Positions 43,145-56,415 are shown, counted from the first letter of the stretch. The stretch is DNA of 64,000 bases from Eutreptiella sp. 'Long Island Sound 2002' (GCA_964036045.1 OZ038383.1:65415725-65479724), one strand, 5' to 3'. The notes: generated from the letters alone by a model not told the origin. Made by a program: numbers and translations.

Positions 43145-43250
43145 CTTTGGCCGTCCTTCCTCAGCTGCCTGCATTTGCTTCATTCGCTTACCACTATACT
43201 CCCCATTGCTCCGGCCTTTGTCCTGCTTTGTGGTGGGGTTCTCTGCCTAT
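43145..43250 (-). pseudogene. Exon upstream of the coiled-coil array
   Basis: The minus-strand frame runs from an AG acceptor near 43250 to AAG before GTACCC at 43144. It encodes a polar Lys/Gln/Ser-rich segment ending MQAAEEGRPK, in phase with the array. A TAG just upstream of the proposed acceptor shows that the frame must start by splicing. Confidence 0.45.
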
Positions 43251-43525
43251 CTGGGCTTCTCAACCTGAGTGGCACGAAGTTACACAAAGCACCGAACTGT
43301 TGGCCTATGAAGGGTGTCCAATCAATGCCTGTCCAAATGTGGTAACCGTGGAACGACAAATGTGCGCACCGCAAGCAACAACATCAGCAAGCATTGAACA
43401 GCAATAGATGCGTGTCGAAGGCTGCTCATTGATATGTCAACAGGTTGGAAGCTCACTTGCGGTTTGTGCAGTGGAAACAGCTTTTGGATTGTGAAGCCTC
43501 CACTCTTACGTCTGTCCTCAAGCGC

Positions 43526-44272
43526 TCAAAGAATCTCTGGTATTGTTTTGGAACTCATACCGCTAACACACAGGTTCTCGCAGAGTTTGATCAAATACTG
43601 TTTTGAGTACGCACTTGCCTGCTCAGTTGCTTCGGCTATTATTGATGCCAACGCTTCCTGAGACACATCGGGTGACCCACTCTTTTTGGTATACTTCCTC
43701 AACTTTGAGGGCGTTGTTTTAGATTTCTTCTTCTTTTCCTGTTTGCCTTTGGGTGTGCTACTTGCGACATCCTCAGAGTTGTCACCATCGTCACCATCGT
43801 CCTCATCATCACTACTTTCATTTTCCGAGCTCTCATCAGAAGGTGCCTCACCGTAGTCGGATGTTTCATCACTCGGGGTGTCACACCCATGGTTGAAGCA
43901 GGCGGGCAACCCAAGAAGAAGGGTTGAGAAGACGTGAGCGCGTTTGAACTGATAGAAGTAATCATTTTGGAACCTCATGCATAAGTCGTTTTTTTTTGGT
44001 TCCGGTATTTTTTTCGGTATAATCAGCATTCCGTACCAAAACAAGACCCGCTTTTCACCGGTTTGCACATTGGTGGACATGCCACATTTGATGTAATTGA
44101 ACGTCCCGACTTCAACAGTTTGGTATTCCTTAACACAATCCCCTGCAAGGAGCCTTTCTAGCTCCGGGTCCAAACATTCGTACTTTACCCATGCTGCGCC
44201 TTCTCCTTGTTCCGCCCCTTCTTCAAAGTCCCCCTTGCCTATATGACAATCGGCAGGCACCAAGGCAGGCAT
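43526..44272 (-). pseudogene. N-terminal exon of broken gene, acidic protein
   Basis: A 248-codon open frame starts at an ATG (MPALVPADC). The first 110 residues are mixed with aromatic strands (FNYIKCGMS, VLFWYGMLIIP). Residues about 130-175 are an Asp/Glu/Ser-rich acidic region. A Lys-rich basic patch follows (KQEKKKKSK), then a helical end. The frame closes shortly after the last helix. A splice to the next exon near that point is likely because protein-like sequence continues in another frame downstream. I do not recognise the family. Placement upstream of the coiled-coil exons, same strand and same style, makes it the likely 5' part of the gene broken by element A. An upstream exon cannot be excluded. 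Confidence 0.4.
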
Positions 44273-44608
44273 GGCAAGTCAAGCTTTGGAATCACCACCT
44301 TCCTCTTCTTGGAAGGCGCCGTTGCTTAGCCCTTGGCACAAAAAGCACGCAACAAGGGCATGAAGGCAGTAAGACAATCGTTGTATATTAGAATATGTGG
44401 TGTGGAGCAATCTCATGTTCGATTACGATGTTTTCACCCTTCGCTCACCTTACCTGGCAAGGCGTAATACAATAGAAATACCTCCTCTTGGCACACAAAG
44501 CACGCAAAAAGGGCATGAAGGCAGTGAGACAATCTTTGTATATGACTATATATGGTGTGCAACAACGTCAGGTATGACAAGAAATTTGCTATACTTGTCC
44601 ACCGTGGA

Positions 44609-45345
44609 TATGGACCACAAGAGGTGCAAAAATGGGCCGAAAACACCTCAAATCTACATTTTTCAATCCACTCCTGTGCACATAGTATCATATTTCATTT
44701 ATTACCAGGCATTCAAATACTTATAACACCATCTTATGCCCCAAACATGTGTGTCGACGGTGAACGTTGAACAAAATGGATATGGAGCACAAATGGTGCA
44801 AAACCGGGACAGAAACACCCCTAGACTACATTGTTCATCCCATGCTTGTGCCCGTAGTATCATATTTTATTTCTTACCCACCATTCAAATGCTTACAATA
44901 CCATCCTATGCCCCAAACATGTGTGTGTACGGTGATATGCACGCAAAGGCTTACCTATGAACCATATGGAAATGGACCACAAACGCTGCAAAATAGGGCC
45001 AAAAACACCTCAAATGTTCATCGTTCATCCCATGTTTATGCACATACTATCATATGATATGTAGCACCTATCATACAAATGCTTACAATAACAACCTAAG
45101 CCCCAAACATGTGTGTGTACGGTGATAGGCGCGCGTAAGCCCACCTACGAACCAAATGGAAATGGACCACAAACGGTGCAAAATAGGGCCAAACACACCT
45201 CAAATGTTCATCGTTCATACCATTTTTATGCACATACTATCATGTTTTGTGTACTTATTATCATTCAAATGCATCCAATACCGAACCAAGCCCCAGACAT
45301 GTGTGTGGACGGTGATAGGTGATCAAAACCCTACCTATGAACCAT
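44609..45345. repeat. Tandem repeat of about 187 bp, four copies
   Basis: Units start near 44609, 44779, 44968 and 45154. Each holds ATGGACCACAAACGGTGCAA, then an AAACACCTCAAATG segment, a CATACTATCATAT segment, CATTCAAATGCTTACAATACC and GCCCCAAACATGTGTGTG. Open frames inside are periodic and not genes. Confidence 0.85.
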
Positions 45346-46139
45346 ATGGATATTGGGCCCCATGGTGCATGAGAAAGGGACCAATAGCCTAGAATAAAGG
45401 CAGAACATCGCTTGTCATGTACGCTTCTACCAATGGTGATGACAATTTGTTCGTATATCACCTCTATACCACATCTTACAGCCCCGTAAGGCCCTCTACA
45501 TGGCCTTCATAGACCCTAAAACCACGACAAAAAAGTGGTTTTTGGCCAGAAAAATGTGAATTTCTCAAGACCTGTGCCTGCCAATCTGCACGTCCGTAGG
45601 TCAGCAGCAAGGTATTGATCTCTGGGACATGCTCATGCCTTTAGCTTGCTTCCAACTGCGAAATAAAGTGGACTTTTTGGCGATTTTCCATTGCGCACGG
45701 CGGTCGGGAATCTGAAACTCGGGTGCGCTGCAGTTGTTGACAGGTTATCTGCGGCTCCAGCTTCAGCGACAGCATAACTTTGTTAAAATTTTGAGAAAAC
45801 ATCAAAACAACAGTATTCGTGTGTAGAATTTGATATCCCGGTTCTCAAAATGCATGATTTTGAATTTTGGGGGACAAAAGCTGCTAAAATCATTGGTGGT
45901 TTATGCTTTGATGATATTGTTTTGTTTGGGCCTCGGCTTGCTCCTGCTGCTTCATGTTGTACTTCAGGTCTTCCAAATAGCAATGTTGTGATGAAATGAA
46001 ATAATACACGAAAGCTCGAAAGTACCCACAGTGCAAAAAGGAGATATTCAGGATCAAATCCACAACATGAAGGGCTGCAGTCAAAGGAGAAAGGATAGAC
46101 ACTACAAAGGAGCTCACATTAACTACAGATTTAAGAAGA
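45346..46139. other. No gene seen
   Basis: About 0.8 kb without a supported gene. A minus-strand stretch near 45890-45990 encodes a short Gln/Glu/Ala-rich segment (YNMKQQEQAEAQ) that could be an isolated exon relic, but no splice sites confirm it. Confidence 0.45.
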
Positions 46140-46396
46140 GATAGTTAGAAAGTATCCTACAGCCATGAGAAAACTGCCCACATGGGCACTCTCTCTTTTA
46201 TAGTGCCATCTAGTGATGTGCACTCTTTGTGTTGGGTCCCATAGGTGCTGAGCTAACATGGCTTGTGGCGCTGAGGTCACTGCCATGTCACATGTACTCT
46301 TCCAACTTAGCTAGGCTGACTGGGTATTGAACCCAGGACCTCTCAAAAAAAGGTGCCCCAGCCCCCTAGGGTGCGGACCACCAGGATAGCTAAGCA
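46140..46396 (-). mobile_element. Possible tRNA-derived SINE
   Basis: On the minus strand, AGCTATCCTGGTGGTCCGC (46373-46391) resembles a tRNA A box, and GGTTCAATACCC (46322-46333) fits the polymerase III B box GGTTCRANNCC, about 40 bases downstream. The tRNA-like head is followed by about 180 bp of unrelated sequence. No poly(A) tail or target duplication was confirmed, so this may instead be a tRNA relic. Confidence 0.4.
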
Positions 46397-48985
46397 TTTA
46401 TGGGAAAATAGAGAGAAATGTATAGGCTTTGGATCAATGTCACCGCCTCAGTCAGTCCAGGAAATGGCGTTTATGTCCAATCAGTCGTGGGTCAGGGGTC
46501 CACACAACATCCAAAGTTCAGTGCTTGGTTTTATAGGTCAAAATGCTTTGTCAACCCTTTTTGCATAGGCAAATACTAAGATAAAAATGCAGTATGCCTC
46601 TAGGCATCCCCAAGACAGCTAAAGCTTACCTTATTGCAGGAAAATACACTTTTTCCTACTCCCCCCTTGTGCTGTGGTGGCCACCACTGTCGCATTTTAA
46701 GGAAAAAAGGTATTTTTCTGGCCCTCTTCATGGTTTCAGAATTACTTATAACCTCCCTAACACTGTAAATGAGGCGCTGCAGCAGGGCAGTCGCCAGGTT
46801 TTGCCTTGTCTTAACAGACACCTACAGCCCCCACTGCGCTCAGAGGCGTCGCTGGGGCGGTTCTGACTTGGTAGGGGGTTAGAATCGGCATGCAAAGTCA
46901 TGTGATCATGCATCCCTCCTTCCAAGTGGCAAAACGCAAAACCCAACGGAGGATACGGTCAGCGTACGCAGTCTGAGTCTCTGTGGTACCTACAGGCTGT
47001 ACCTGTCCTGTCCTTGTGGCGAGGGGGTGGCTTTAAAATTGTTTGCCCCTTCATCGGGTCTTGGGATTCTTGACAGCGGTCCTTGAGGCAGTGCTTTGGC
47101 CACAACGCGGCCTACTTCACTGTATTCAGTCAGGGATATTTGAAACAAAAATATGCAAGGGATGAAGGCCTGATTCTTGCGCAACGATCGGCGATACACC
47201 TAAATGCGTCAGATGATGGCAAAAGAACGTTTCTGAGGGTACACATCTGACGAGAATCCCCATGTGCATTAAATGCACATTTTTACACATTTTTATTTCA
47301 TCGCAGGAGTTAATTATTAAATCTCTGGTTTCATACGCAGAGAAAAGGGGCGCGCAGGGGCTCGTCTTAGTTCACAGCCGGAAAAGCCAAAGAAACGAAT
47401 ATTATAACAGTATGTCACGTAAGAATCAAGAAATCACGAAACACACCTTCAATAATAAACGTAGAGATGCCGGCCATGCTTATAGGAAAATTCCAGAATG
47501 ACGAATTCGGAAATTCAATAGGAGTCTACAGACAAAGGTATGAACATACACGTCGTGATTGCTTCGCATGCATTATACACATTGCTTGTCCCGTGTAGCG
47601 GTGCAAACATAGAGCACAGGGATTGATTAGAGAAGTGCACGATGATTAGAGGTTGGATTAGGGGAAAACAGATGGCCCTCGGCCAGGGAGTGGTTGTCAC
47701 GGGGGGCTACCGGTCCTGTTCTGCGATGCAATGCGGGGCAACCGTGACAACTGCTCTTACACACCAACCTCGCTTTTTGTTGCACTGATTGGAATATACA
47801 TATGAGCGCCTACTCGCTTTTTTCGCTTACGTCCTGTTTCAACCACCCACTTGGTTTCTCTCTCCAGCGGTAGGTAAGGTTAGTAAGCCCAGGAGGGGCC
47901 ACCCCTGGGTCGAGTCAGCGATTGACACACCAAGCGGTATGGATTGATTGTGATTGGGTTGTTAAAAATAGAAGACTCCCGTACTCGTGCACACTCGTGC
48001 ATGGATATGACCCATGAAAGGGTGGGCCACGAAAAATGCGCACGGTATGACCCTTGTTAAGGTTACCCAGGGGCTCCGCCCTACGTTCTATCAGAGATTG
48101 GATGAAGTCCCTTAAGGTTGCTTGCTTGATAGGGCTGCTTTTTGACAGTGTATTATTTTCCTGTCGTAGACCCGTATCATACGGCGAGGCACGCTAGGTT
48201 CCTCAACTAAAAGCAGTCTTGCATTTGCCTCTGTTCTCAGGTGGGAAAGGTCAGGGTGATTGGTGCCGCAGCAATTGTTTTCTGCCGGGCTACAACGGGC
48301 GCTGATCACAACACAACACTTCCTCTTTGCCAGCGCCAGACACTGTATGGCGCCAAGACAACAAGGTCACACACTGTGCACGCAAACAGAGCACTGCTTC
48401 CCTCCTAGCCCTAGCATGGAAACGTGTTGGGCTGTCCCTCTTAGGCCACAGCAGCTTAGTAGCGCTGTGCTCTCTTGCTTTCTCACAGGAGGGCCACTAG
48501 GGCCTCTGAACTCATCATGAACAACAGTGGTAGGCCTGGGTGAGGGCTAGAGCACAGCCGTGTTTGCTCATCCTTGGTGCCATTGTAGTGAGTGTAGGAC
48601 CTGTAGTTGTGTGTCACTGTCTGGCCTGCCTCATGAAATTATATCAGGGGTTTTGGTGAGCAGTGGTAGTGGTATTCCAGGTTTTGGCCGTCTAGCAAAC
48701 AGGCGTTTTCATGCCTTGTAGCCTTTAGCCACCCCTCTGATGTAGTAGGCAGTTAGGTAGTCAAAACCAATACTTTGGCGTTAGCGTTTGGTATTGCCCC
48801 AAGGATGTTTGGTGCCGGCACAGAAATTGGGTACCTAGGAGCGGAGAGACCTGGGGCGTGCCGCATGGCACTGTGTAAAGACATCCGCCGGGTTTAGTAA
48901 CGGTGCACACTTGGGTATAATTAGGACACCATTTCCTCAGGCTCAACGAACTGACACATACATGGGCAGGTATAGGAGGGGTTCA
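46397..48985. other. No gene; includes region downstream of element D
   Basis: Small frames only. A minus-strand piece near 47000-47150 (VGRVVAKALPQGPLSRIPRP) looks coding but is isolated. The part nearest 48985 would be the 3' non-coding end and LTR of element D, but I could not find a matching second LTR. Confidence 0.4.
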
Positions 48986-48989
48986 GTCC

Positions 48990-51657
48990 CAGGGCTTCTT
49001 CTGCGAGGCAAGGGTTTCAGCCAGCCTCAGCAACTGTTCTACGTTGTTCTGGGACAAGTAGTCTACCAAAACAGAATTTGGGCGTCCCTGGGGAAGCACA
49101 AAGGAGAAAAGGGCTCCCAGGTAGCTTCCTCAACTCCCAACTCTTTCCAGAGGGTGAGAGGAAGGCCACCCCTGGCAGTAGCGGTGTCGGATAACCGACT
49201 TCACCAGGTAGAAGCCATCCTTGGCCATCTCCTGGGCATTCATGTCACGGAAGCTTCCTTCAGTTTCAATAGGGCTGGCAGCGCCCTGTAGCTCCAGAGC
49301 GGCGATCTCGTTGTCGTTCAGCTCCCAGTCTTCCCCACAGAGGTCCTCTGGGTCATAGTAGGACTTCAGCTGTTGAGTGGCGCACACAAGGGTCCCCCTA
49401 GCAGGGGACAACACCGCACAGTGATGCGGTGACCATCCACAGACAGGATCTTGTAGGGCCTAAAGTAGAGGTCATCGCTGGTAGAGCGTGGCCAGGCGGG
49501 TAGCCGACTGTGGTGCACCAGCACCCAGACTCCCTCTTGATAGAAGGCAGCCACTCGGTGCTTGTTCTTCTCGTTCGAGTGTCGCTCCCTCACTGGTTAG
49601 AGCATGGCCTTGGCCTTGTCAACCTTGTCTTGTTGCTCCTGCACCCATTTCCCCACCGTAGAGTAGGAGTCCTCAGGATAGTAAGTGTGTAGGAACGACG
49701 CGGGGCGTCCCATGAACAACCTCATGGGGCGAACAGTCAGTTGCCGAACTCTCTTGGGAGTTTATCATCAGGGATATGATGTGGAGTAGTCTAACCCAGT
49801 CTTTGGTGAGCTCAGTCCTGAACCATAACCTCCCGTTCTCTTTGAGAACTCAAATCCGTCGCTCACATAGGGGGTTACCTGTATGAGTATACGGAGTCCC
49901 TGCTGACACCTGGACATTGAGGGACCTCAGGACTCTCCAGTACTATCCAGTGTGAGAGCGTACTCGGACGTCCTCGTCCGAGTTAATTTCTTTTGGGTGC
50001 CCCATAGACACAGAACCACTCTTCCAGGAGTATCTTGACGCTCTCCTCACCTGTGATGTGTTTGGTCCATGGGAAAACTCTGGTAAACCAGGTCAAACCA
50101 CAGGTTACCACCAGGGCAAAGTCATAGCCCCCAAAGTTGAGCATCTCCGTGTAGTCCACATAGAGTACACTGTTGGCACAGCGTGGGATAGGAAGGGTCG
50201 AACCGAGACCTCTGTCCCTGATATCCCCAGGTTTGCAGGACCGACACGGGCACTTGCCCACGATGGGCTGGAGGGGTATCCGCAGCTGGTCGTCACTCCA
50301 CATAGAGTGGAACCACTTCTTGAATAGCTTCAAGGTACCGTGAGACCCTATATGACCACTGGACTCATTAGCCCACTTGAGGGGTGCCGGAATACGAACG
50401 TTAGGCACGACCCTCCGGTCCTCATGCCAGACGTAGGTCTTGTCCCGCTTTTATTGCTCCTGGTTGACCAGGACAGGTTCCAGACGCTTCTCCAGGCGTT
50501 TGTAGATATCTTCAAACTCCTTCAGGCACTCGACTTGTTGGAGTCCATCTAGAGGTCCGATCATGGTCATGTTGACGTCCAGGGGTACGTACATACGGCT
50601 GAACGCCTCCTCGGCTAGCTCCTCAGACCTGGCACCAATCCTGTCAGGAAAGTTGTTGCGACTGATGTGGTCCGCACACTTGTTCTTTGCACCCTCAATA
50701 TGATGTACTGAGACCCGTAGTTGGCTCAGGTGAGTCCACCAGTGTCGGACCTTAGCCTTCTCGGGTGGGGGCCTCTTTTGGAAGGTATTGACCGGTTCTT
50801 GGTCACATAGCCAAACCACAGGGTTGCTTCCCAACAGTCAGGACTGAGAGGATAGCACGAGCATACCCGCGCAGTTCTTGCTCATAGGTAGAGTAGTTAC
50901 GCCTGGCCTGGTTCCATTTCCAGTTCGCATGGCCTAGGGAAGCCAGGACCAATTTGTAGTCAGGGTAGCTGTGCTCGAGAGTACCGGCTGGGTTCAGTCT
51001 ATCAGTCCCCCATTCAGAATTGGCCGAGTCGAACTCCTCCTTCTCTAGTGCTTGCCACTGGAACAACGTTCCACCTCCGCCGTCATTGCTAGCATCAGTC
51101 ACCAGGATAATTTCTCCTTTTGCCCTAGACACGCCCCAGCACTTAGCGTTAGCCACTTTGTCCTTGACCTCCTCGACCGCTTGTTGCTCTTGAGGGCCCC
51201 AGCACCAGGTGGTACTCTTCTTGATGAAGTTTGTCTGGATGACGCTGGTGTACGTGAAATTCTTGATGTGGCGGCTGTAGAATTTGCAAGCTCCAACAAA
51301 GCTGCGTACGTCATGGAGTCCTTTCTCCGGGTCTTCATGTCGTACCTCAGCATCCATCAGAGGCTAGGCCTCAGAGGACGCAGGGGTCCACCACCCATAG
51401 CCAATGTCAAACACTGCAGGTACTGCATAGCCTCCTACATGAACTCACACTTCTCTAGCTTGAGTCTAAAGTGGTTCTCCTGGCAGACAGCAGAGAGCTC
51501 ACCCAAGAGAATTAGGTCGTTCTCCTGAGTATTCGTTCCCAGGCATACATCGTCGATGTGTGCTTCCATCTGGGCGACTCGGGATATGATTTCTTGCACC
51601 ACCGGTCTCAGACGTAAGATGGACAGGTGTTTGAATCCCCAGACCAGCTGTGAATTA
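48990..51657 (-). pseudogene. pol: Decayed Ty3-type pol (element D)
   Basis: In order on the minus strand: end of reverse transcriptase with a box reading HIDDV (near 51560); RNase H in 51357-50803 (VTDASNDGGGG, NYSTYEQEL) and 50834-50451 (VWLCDQEPV, CADHISRN); integrase zinc region (ESSGHIG, CPCRSC) and first catalytic Asp (YVDYTEM) in 50408-49983; C-terminal pieces in 49593-49366 and 49414-49130; and a chromodomain-like end (SVIRHRY, then EATWEPFS) to about 48990. Stops and frameshifts occur near 51440, 50820, 50450 and 49980 and after. The second and third integrase acidic residues fall in scrambled sequence, so the copy is dead. It differs clearly from A and B and is a third Ty3-type family. 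Confidence 0.85.
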
Positions 51658-51669
51658 CCTCTGCTACCA
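51658..51669 (-). other. Possible primer-binding site near element D
   Basis: The minus strand carries exactly TGGTAGCAGAGG, the site used by elements A and B, just upstream of the RT remnant. No LTR could be confirmed at 51670, and the string could instead be RT coding (GSRG), so this is tentative. Confidence 0.3.
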
Positions 51670-53500
51670 ACGTTTTACCCCTCAACTCCTTTCTTCGTAA
51701 AAGCAGGATGACCTTGTCCTATTCAGCCTTGGATCAACACCTCGACACTGCAATGCAACAAGAGCAAGACGTCCAAACTTGAATCTGAATCCGAGTATCA
51801 ACAATGATACAAATAAGAAATAGACATCCCCTGAGAGGAAGGGACTAACCATGGACAAATATGCACACAATACCCCATACCTGACCTACAGGCAAATGGA
51901 CAGTTCCCGCTCTCCATTGGGTGTGGGGATAGAGAGTCGGGAAGTGCCCTCAAAACACAAAGCATTGAGCAATTCTATTTTATAATAACATGTCCTAATG
52001 GACTGCACACAAGGTCCCACAGTGAAAGCAAGGGGGCAATGAGCACTCAAGACTCAGGTCTCAAACATCCAACAATGGTGCATCCATGGGGGTGTCCATA
52101 ATGGTGCACCAATGACCTCACATATGGCAAAAAAATGGCGAAAATTGCGGTAATTCACCTGGGTGCCTCGGGCAGCCAAGGTGGGATAGGAGGAGGGACC
52201 TAAGACTCATAGCTAAGTGCAAGACTTGAATTTGGGTCCGAGATTCTGATGGGCATAAAGATATGGGGGCTCCAATACACCACATGGGGGGCTGAAATGG
52301 GGGTCCCAAAAAGGGGTGTTTTGGCATACCCAAACATGAGTCAAACTTGAAAGTATCCCCAAGGGTATTCCTCCATGATGGCTTGGAGACGGGACTCAAC
52401 TTTACGTGTGGGACCCAATGGGGGTCCAATGTGGGCCCACTTGTAATTGGGTCCCAAAGATTTCCATGGGCCATGGCATGGTGGTAAGCATAATTGTACC
52501 AACAACTACCGAAATGGCAAAATTCTCCAAACTCACCTTGGCATAGCTCTTGGTGACTGGGCACTTCGGTTCAGCCACGTGGTGTGTGACTCATGGGGAT
52601 CAATGTGCATAAGCTACACACCATATATGGTCCATTGGTCCATGCGTCCGGCATGCACGGCGGTGCTGGACATAGTGGGCGTGGGGCCAAAAATATAGGA
52701 AATGGCAGAAAATGGCCAAAAATGCGCACACTCATGGTGGCAGCAAATGGAGCATATGTCCGACTTGGACCGGAGTATGCCCCAGAAGTGGAACCACGTC
52801 CTAGGTGTCCAACGTACCTTTTGGGCATCGACCAAACCCCCTGTTTTTGGGAATGGCAAGGTCGCCAAGTGAGCCCATGATTTGGGATGAACCCAAATCG
52901 CCCACATGGTGGCCTTGATGTGCCAAGCCCAAGAGGAGTTATTGGATGGGACAAAGATATGTTGGGCACTGACGTATGTACTCTCAAAACATAGGTGGGT
53001 GATGATGTCGTTTGAGCGCAACATTGAGATATAAGGTCGCCACTTGAAAACTGGTAAAATTCATGAAAAAACATGCAGATTGCACTTGAACTTCCCACAA
53101 TTGTATTACAATATCTCCGGATTGAATTGAGTAGCTGGCAATTCTCTTCACACATTATGTCTGGGTACCATGGACCTTTGATTCCACAGCCCGGGTCCAC
53201 TTGATTACTTGTGCCACTCCCCAAGGGGGCACGTGGAAAAATGGAAAAATGAAAATAACACACCTTGCGGTAGCGCATTCCTTCGGGTGTGCTCTCCATG
53301 GGTCTATTGGTGAAGGTTAGACTTTTGAGTGTTGGTTTGGGTTAGGAAGAAGGGCTCAGCTTAATATGGGTCCATTAGCGGGTTGGTCTTGGAATGGTAC
53401 ACCCGTCAAATGGGGACACAAAATGACCCATATTTGCCCGAAAACCCTACCCAAGCCTTACATACCCAACCTAGTGGCCTAGGACCAAAGGTAGGTAGGT
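51670..53500. other. Non-coding, possibly LTR-like sequence
   Basis: Rich in ATGGG/CCCAT words and in style similar to the long LTR of element A, but not the same sequence. A 242-codon minus-strand frame (52571-53299) has no motif and irregular composition and is likely chance. If 51658 is a primer site, this would be the matching LTR. Confidence 0.3.
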
Positions 53501-54829
53501 ATCTTCGGGAACTCGGGATGCCTCTTGTGACAATGCAGGATGAAGGTCTTACCAGGGGGACGTCCTGTCCCTCCCACTGACCTATGTCAGGTGCCTCTTG
53601 AGCCGCTCCCGCATGTGCTTGGGAAGGCATTGTCGCGGACACCCGGTCCATGTGTCCCGGGTGGGAGGGTGTCCCCACATGTGTCCAGGGGTAGGGCCAC
53701 ATGCTCTCTCCTTTGGGCGGCAGCTCTGGGGGCTGCCCAGCCGTGTGGAGTATCTCTCACCACAAGGGTTATTGCTCCCGCTTGTCTACGGTACAACCGC
53801 CACTCTGCTTCGCAGGCAACCCCCTCCCGAACTGCGTACCGGCTCGCCTGTCACCGTTTGCTTCCATGGCTCCTGGTGACATTTGCCATGGTCCCCGATG
53901 CAGCGTGGCCGGGCTCGGACCAGTGGCCTTGGAGTACCACTCCTGCCACTGGCCCAGTCGGTCGGCCGGGTTGCCCCAGTGAGTCCAAACCATGGGGTGT
54001 TGGTCCTTTCCTGTCCCTCGGCCGCCCTACATGTGCGCGGTGTCCCAGGCCACTTGCCTCCTTATTTATTTTGAAATACATGTCCACCGTCCAACGCTGA
54101 AAGTCCGGATGCAGGAAGGGCCAGCCCATCATACGACGTAACCCAATCCCATGGGGTAAGGGTCAGTGAGAGGGGCTGCGGACGGGCAAGGGAACGGGTG
54201 GTACAGTGCAAAGAGAAGGTAAAAAAATACAACATTGGCAGCATGGTGGCTATCGCCTCATCCCGGGGCTCCGGAGAGCTGAGAGACATGCGAGGGTGCC
54301 AGGCACGCGGGCTGCAGCCACGGAAAGGCCGAAGGGTTGGGGGGGGGCTGAAATGGTAGGCAGCGAGCCCGGGCAAGGCGGGTTTTCCCTTGAAAAAGAT
54401 AGTCAGTGGTGGGGGAACCGGGGAGGAGACATCCTGATGTCCTCCTGGCAAACAGCCTTCCGGCACCTAACTCTTTTTCACTGCTTCTGGGGCCCGGTCG
54501 CCAGTGAGTGCTAACGAGGTTGTTCTCTAAGGCCACTGGCTATGGCCTTTCAGTGCCAGGCTGTTATAGCACAGCGTCGACCCACTGTGCACAGAGGGGG
54601 GGAGGGGGGGTTTCAGGGGAGGGCCAGTCTGTGCGTAGCAAGAATAGACACCACAGGATGGAAGCAGGCAAGAGAAACTGTAATTGGACTGGTGGACAAC
54701 TCAGCAAGTCAAAACTGAGTAAGTACAGCGCCCTGATGGCAAATCACCGTTAGCTTACGGCCATGGAGTGGATAACCATCAGCGAGATACTCTGGCAGTC
54801 CTAAAACCGAAGCGGGGAGGGCAGGAGGG
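53501..54829. other. GC-rich stretch, no gene recognised
   Basis: Several overlapping frames are open on both strands because stop codons are rare in GC-rich DNA. None shows a domain or consistent composition. Confidence 0.45.
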
Positions 54830-54946
54830 GTGGGACGACGCACAGGGCACCGCCGAGGATCATAGGTAAGAATGCGCGTGGCGTTAAAAGGTCGTAAGGC
54901 GGCGAGGGGGATCGATCGAACTCACTGACGAACCGTGAAGGCAGAA
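54830..54946 (-). repeat. Copy of the LINE-tail repeat, left of the TIR element
   Basis: The block CACCGCCGAGGATCATAGG to GAAGGCAGAAA matches 56805-56910 and 56968-57070 (shared words GCGCG, GTTA, AAGGNGG, CGAAGG). It is the left part of the repeat unit that the TIR element split. Confidence 0.65.
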
Positions 54947-55324
54947 ACTTAGGCGGCTCAAGTTGCATGGTCAAAATCACACCAAATGCACCCAATTTGG
55001 ACCATGCAAAAAAATAGTTTTTCACAGGCTCTGTTTTTTGAAAACAGAATATTAGTCCAAAGAAAGTATCTTTCTTACCATTTGTGCCATTTTGTGCCTT
55101 TTTTCGGACAGCCGAAAACAAAAAAAAAACTATGAAAGAATAAATAAATCTTATGATTTCAGTGGAAAATGATGTGCTTTTAGCAGAAATTGGCCAATAA
55201 ATACATTTTGCGTTCCCGTTGTTTTTTGAATGAACATGGTCTACAGAAATCATGATTGCAACATCATTTTCTGTTCTGCATGTTCATTGCATACCTGGAA
55301 AAATGATTTATTGATTGAATTCTA

Positions 55325-55636
55325 TGCGCGAGGCCTCGCGCAATCAAGAACAAGGATCATTAAGACAGAAGCATGGCGGATTAAATATCAATGCAAAGCA
55401 TATGCAACACGTGGTTCAAGGGCTGCCCCATGCGCGAGGCCTCGCGCATAACTTACTAAACCAAAAGCCTCACCCGTTTCATTTTCCTTTGGAAAGACGG
55501 CTTCAGGGTGGAGTGGTCTTACTACCCACCCCACGGTTTGATTTTTGATTTGCACTGCCTGAAGAAAGAGGTATAGGTTGTGATTTTCAAGTTCTGGGAC
55601 TGCATTGCAGTCCTCATTGCGCGAGGCCTCGCGCAA
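55325..55636. repeat. Three copies of palindrome TGCGCGAGGCCTCGCGCA
   Basis: Perfect palindromes of 18, 20 and 20 bp at 55325-55342, 55430-55449 and 55617-55636. The core TGCGCGAGGCCTCGCGCA is identical, and the flanking pair changes in a compensating way (A/T or T/A). They stand out from AT-richer surroundings. Confidence 0.85.
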
Positions 55637-56415
55637 GAAAAAGGCCCGGAAAATATATTCTTTGTACCCCTGTGCTGGGTTCTCATCTGAAAGCGCTTGT
55701 GCACAACCTTCACTGAAGCAATGAGTACCTAAATTGTCGTTGAGTCATTGAAATTTACCAGAAGCTTGCCCCCGTCGGAGGCAGAAAATCTCTTTTTGGG
55801 CATGGTCAGCCCCTGCGCTTGGCAGACTGTTTCTACCAGGGCACCTTCCTTCTCCAGGTATCGAACATCATCTTGATAATTGGTGTCGTTTGCATTACAT
55901 TGCATTTTACTCTCCAAAAAATGAGTTTTTTTTGGCCCGAACAAACGCTGAAAAAAGTGCCACGCGTGACAAATTCATATTTTCTTTGCACATTTTACTT
56001 TCATCTATAGTCAACAACAGAAGGATCAAGTTTTCCTTCAGCCAAAGCTACAAGGGGGGTCCCTGTCCAGCTCAGCGTCATCTGTTGAGTGGACATGCTT
56101 CCTGTGTTACCAGTGATACTCTTTTTTTTGCTTGACACTCCCCATAACTTGTGGCAGGTGTGCATCATGAGCAATGCTGAAGGATGCAACTTGTGCAACA
56201 CCTTCAACGTATGTGCTCCTTTTGTTAGGAATGCAACAACATTAGAAATGATTTCTTGAGTCATCAATTAGATTTGAAAGGCTTGTTTAGAGCGCTGAAT
56301 GTCCGCCCGCGTAAACATATTGTACAATGTAATGAAGTCAAGGGTGCCTGTAATGTCCCTCCAGTGTAGGCGCCTGATTGATTCCTCAGTTCTACCAGCA
56401 TTACCTGACTTTGGA

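Noticed and set aside
52571-53299. 242-codon minus-strand frame
   Set aside because: Irregular composition, no motif and no homologous frame nearby; probably chance in LTR-like sequence.
53540-54100. 186-codon GC-rich frame
   Set aside because: GC-rich sequence keeps several frames open at once; no domain or consistent composition.
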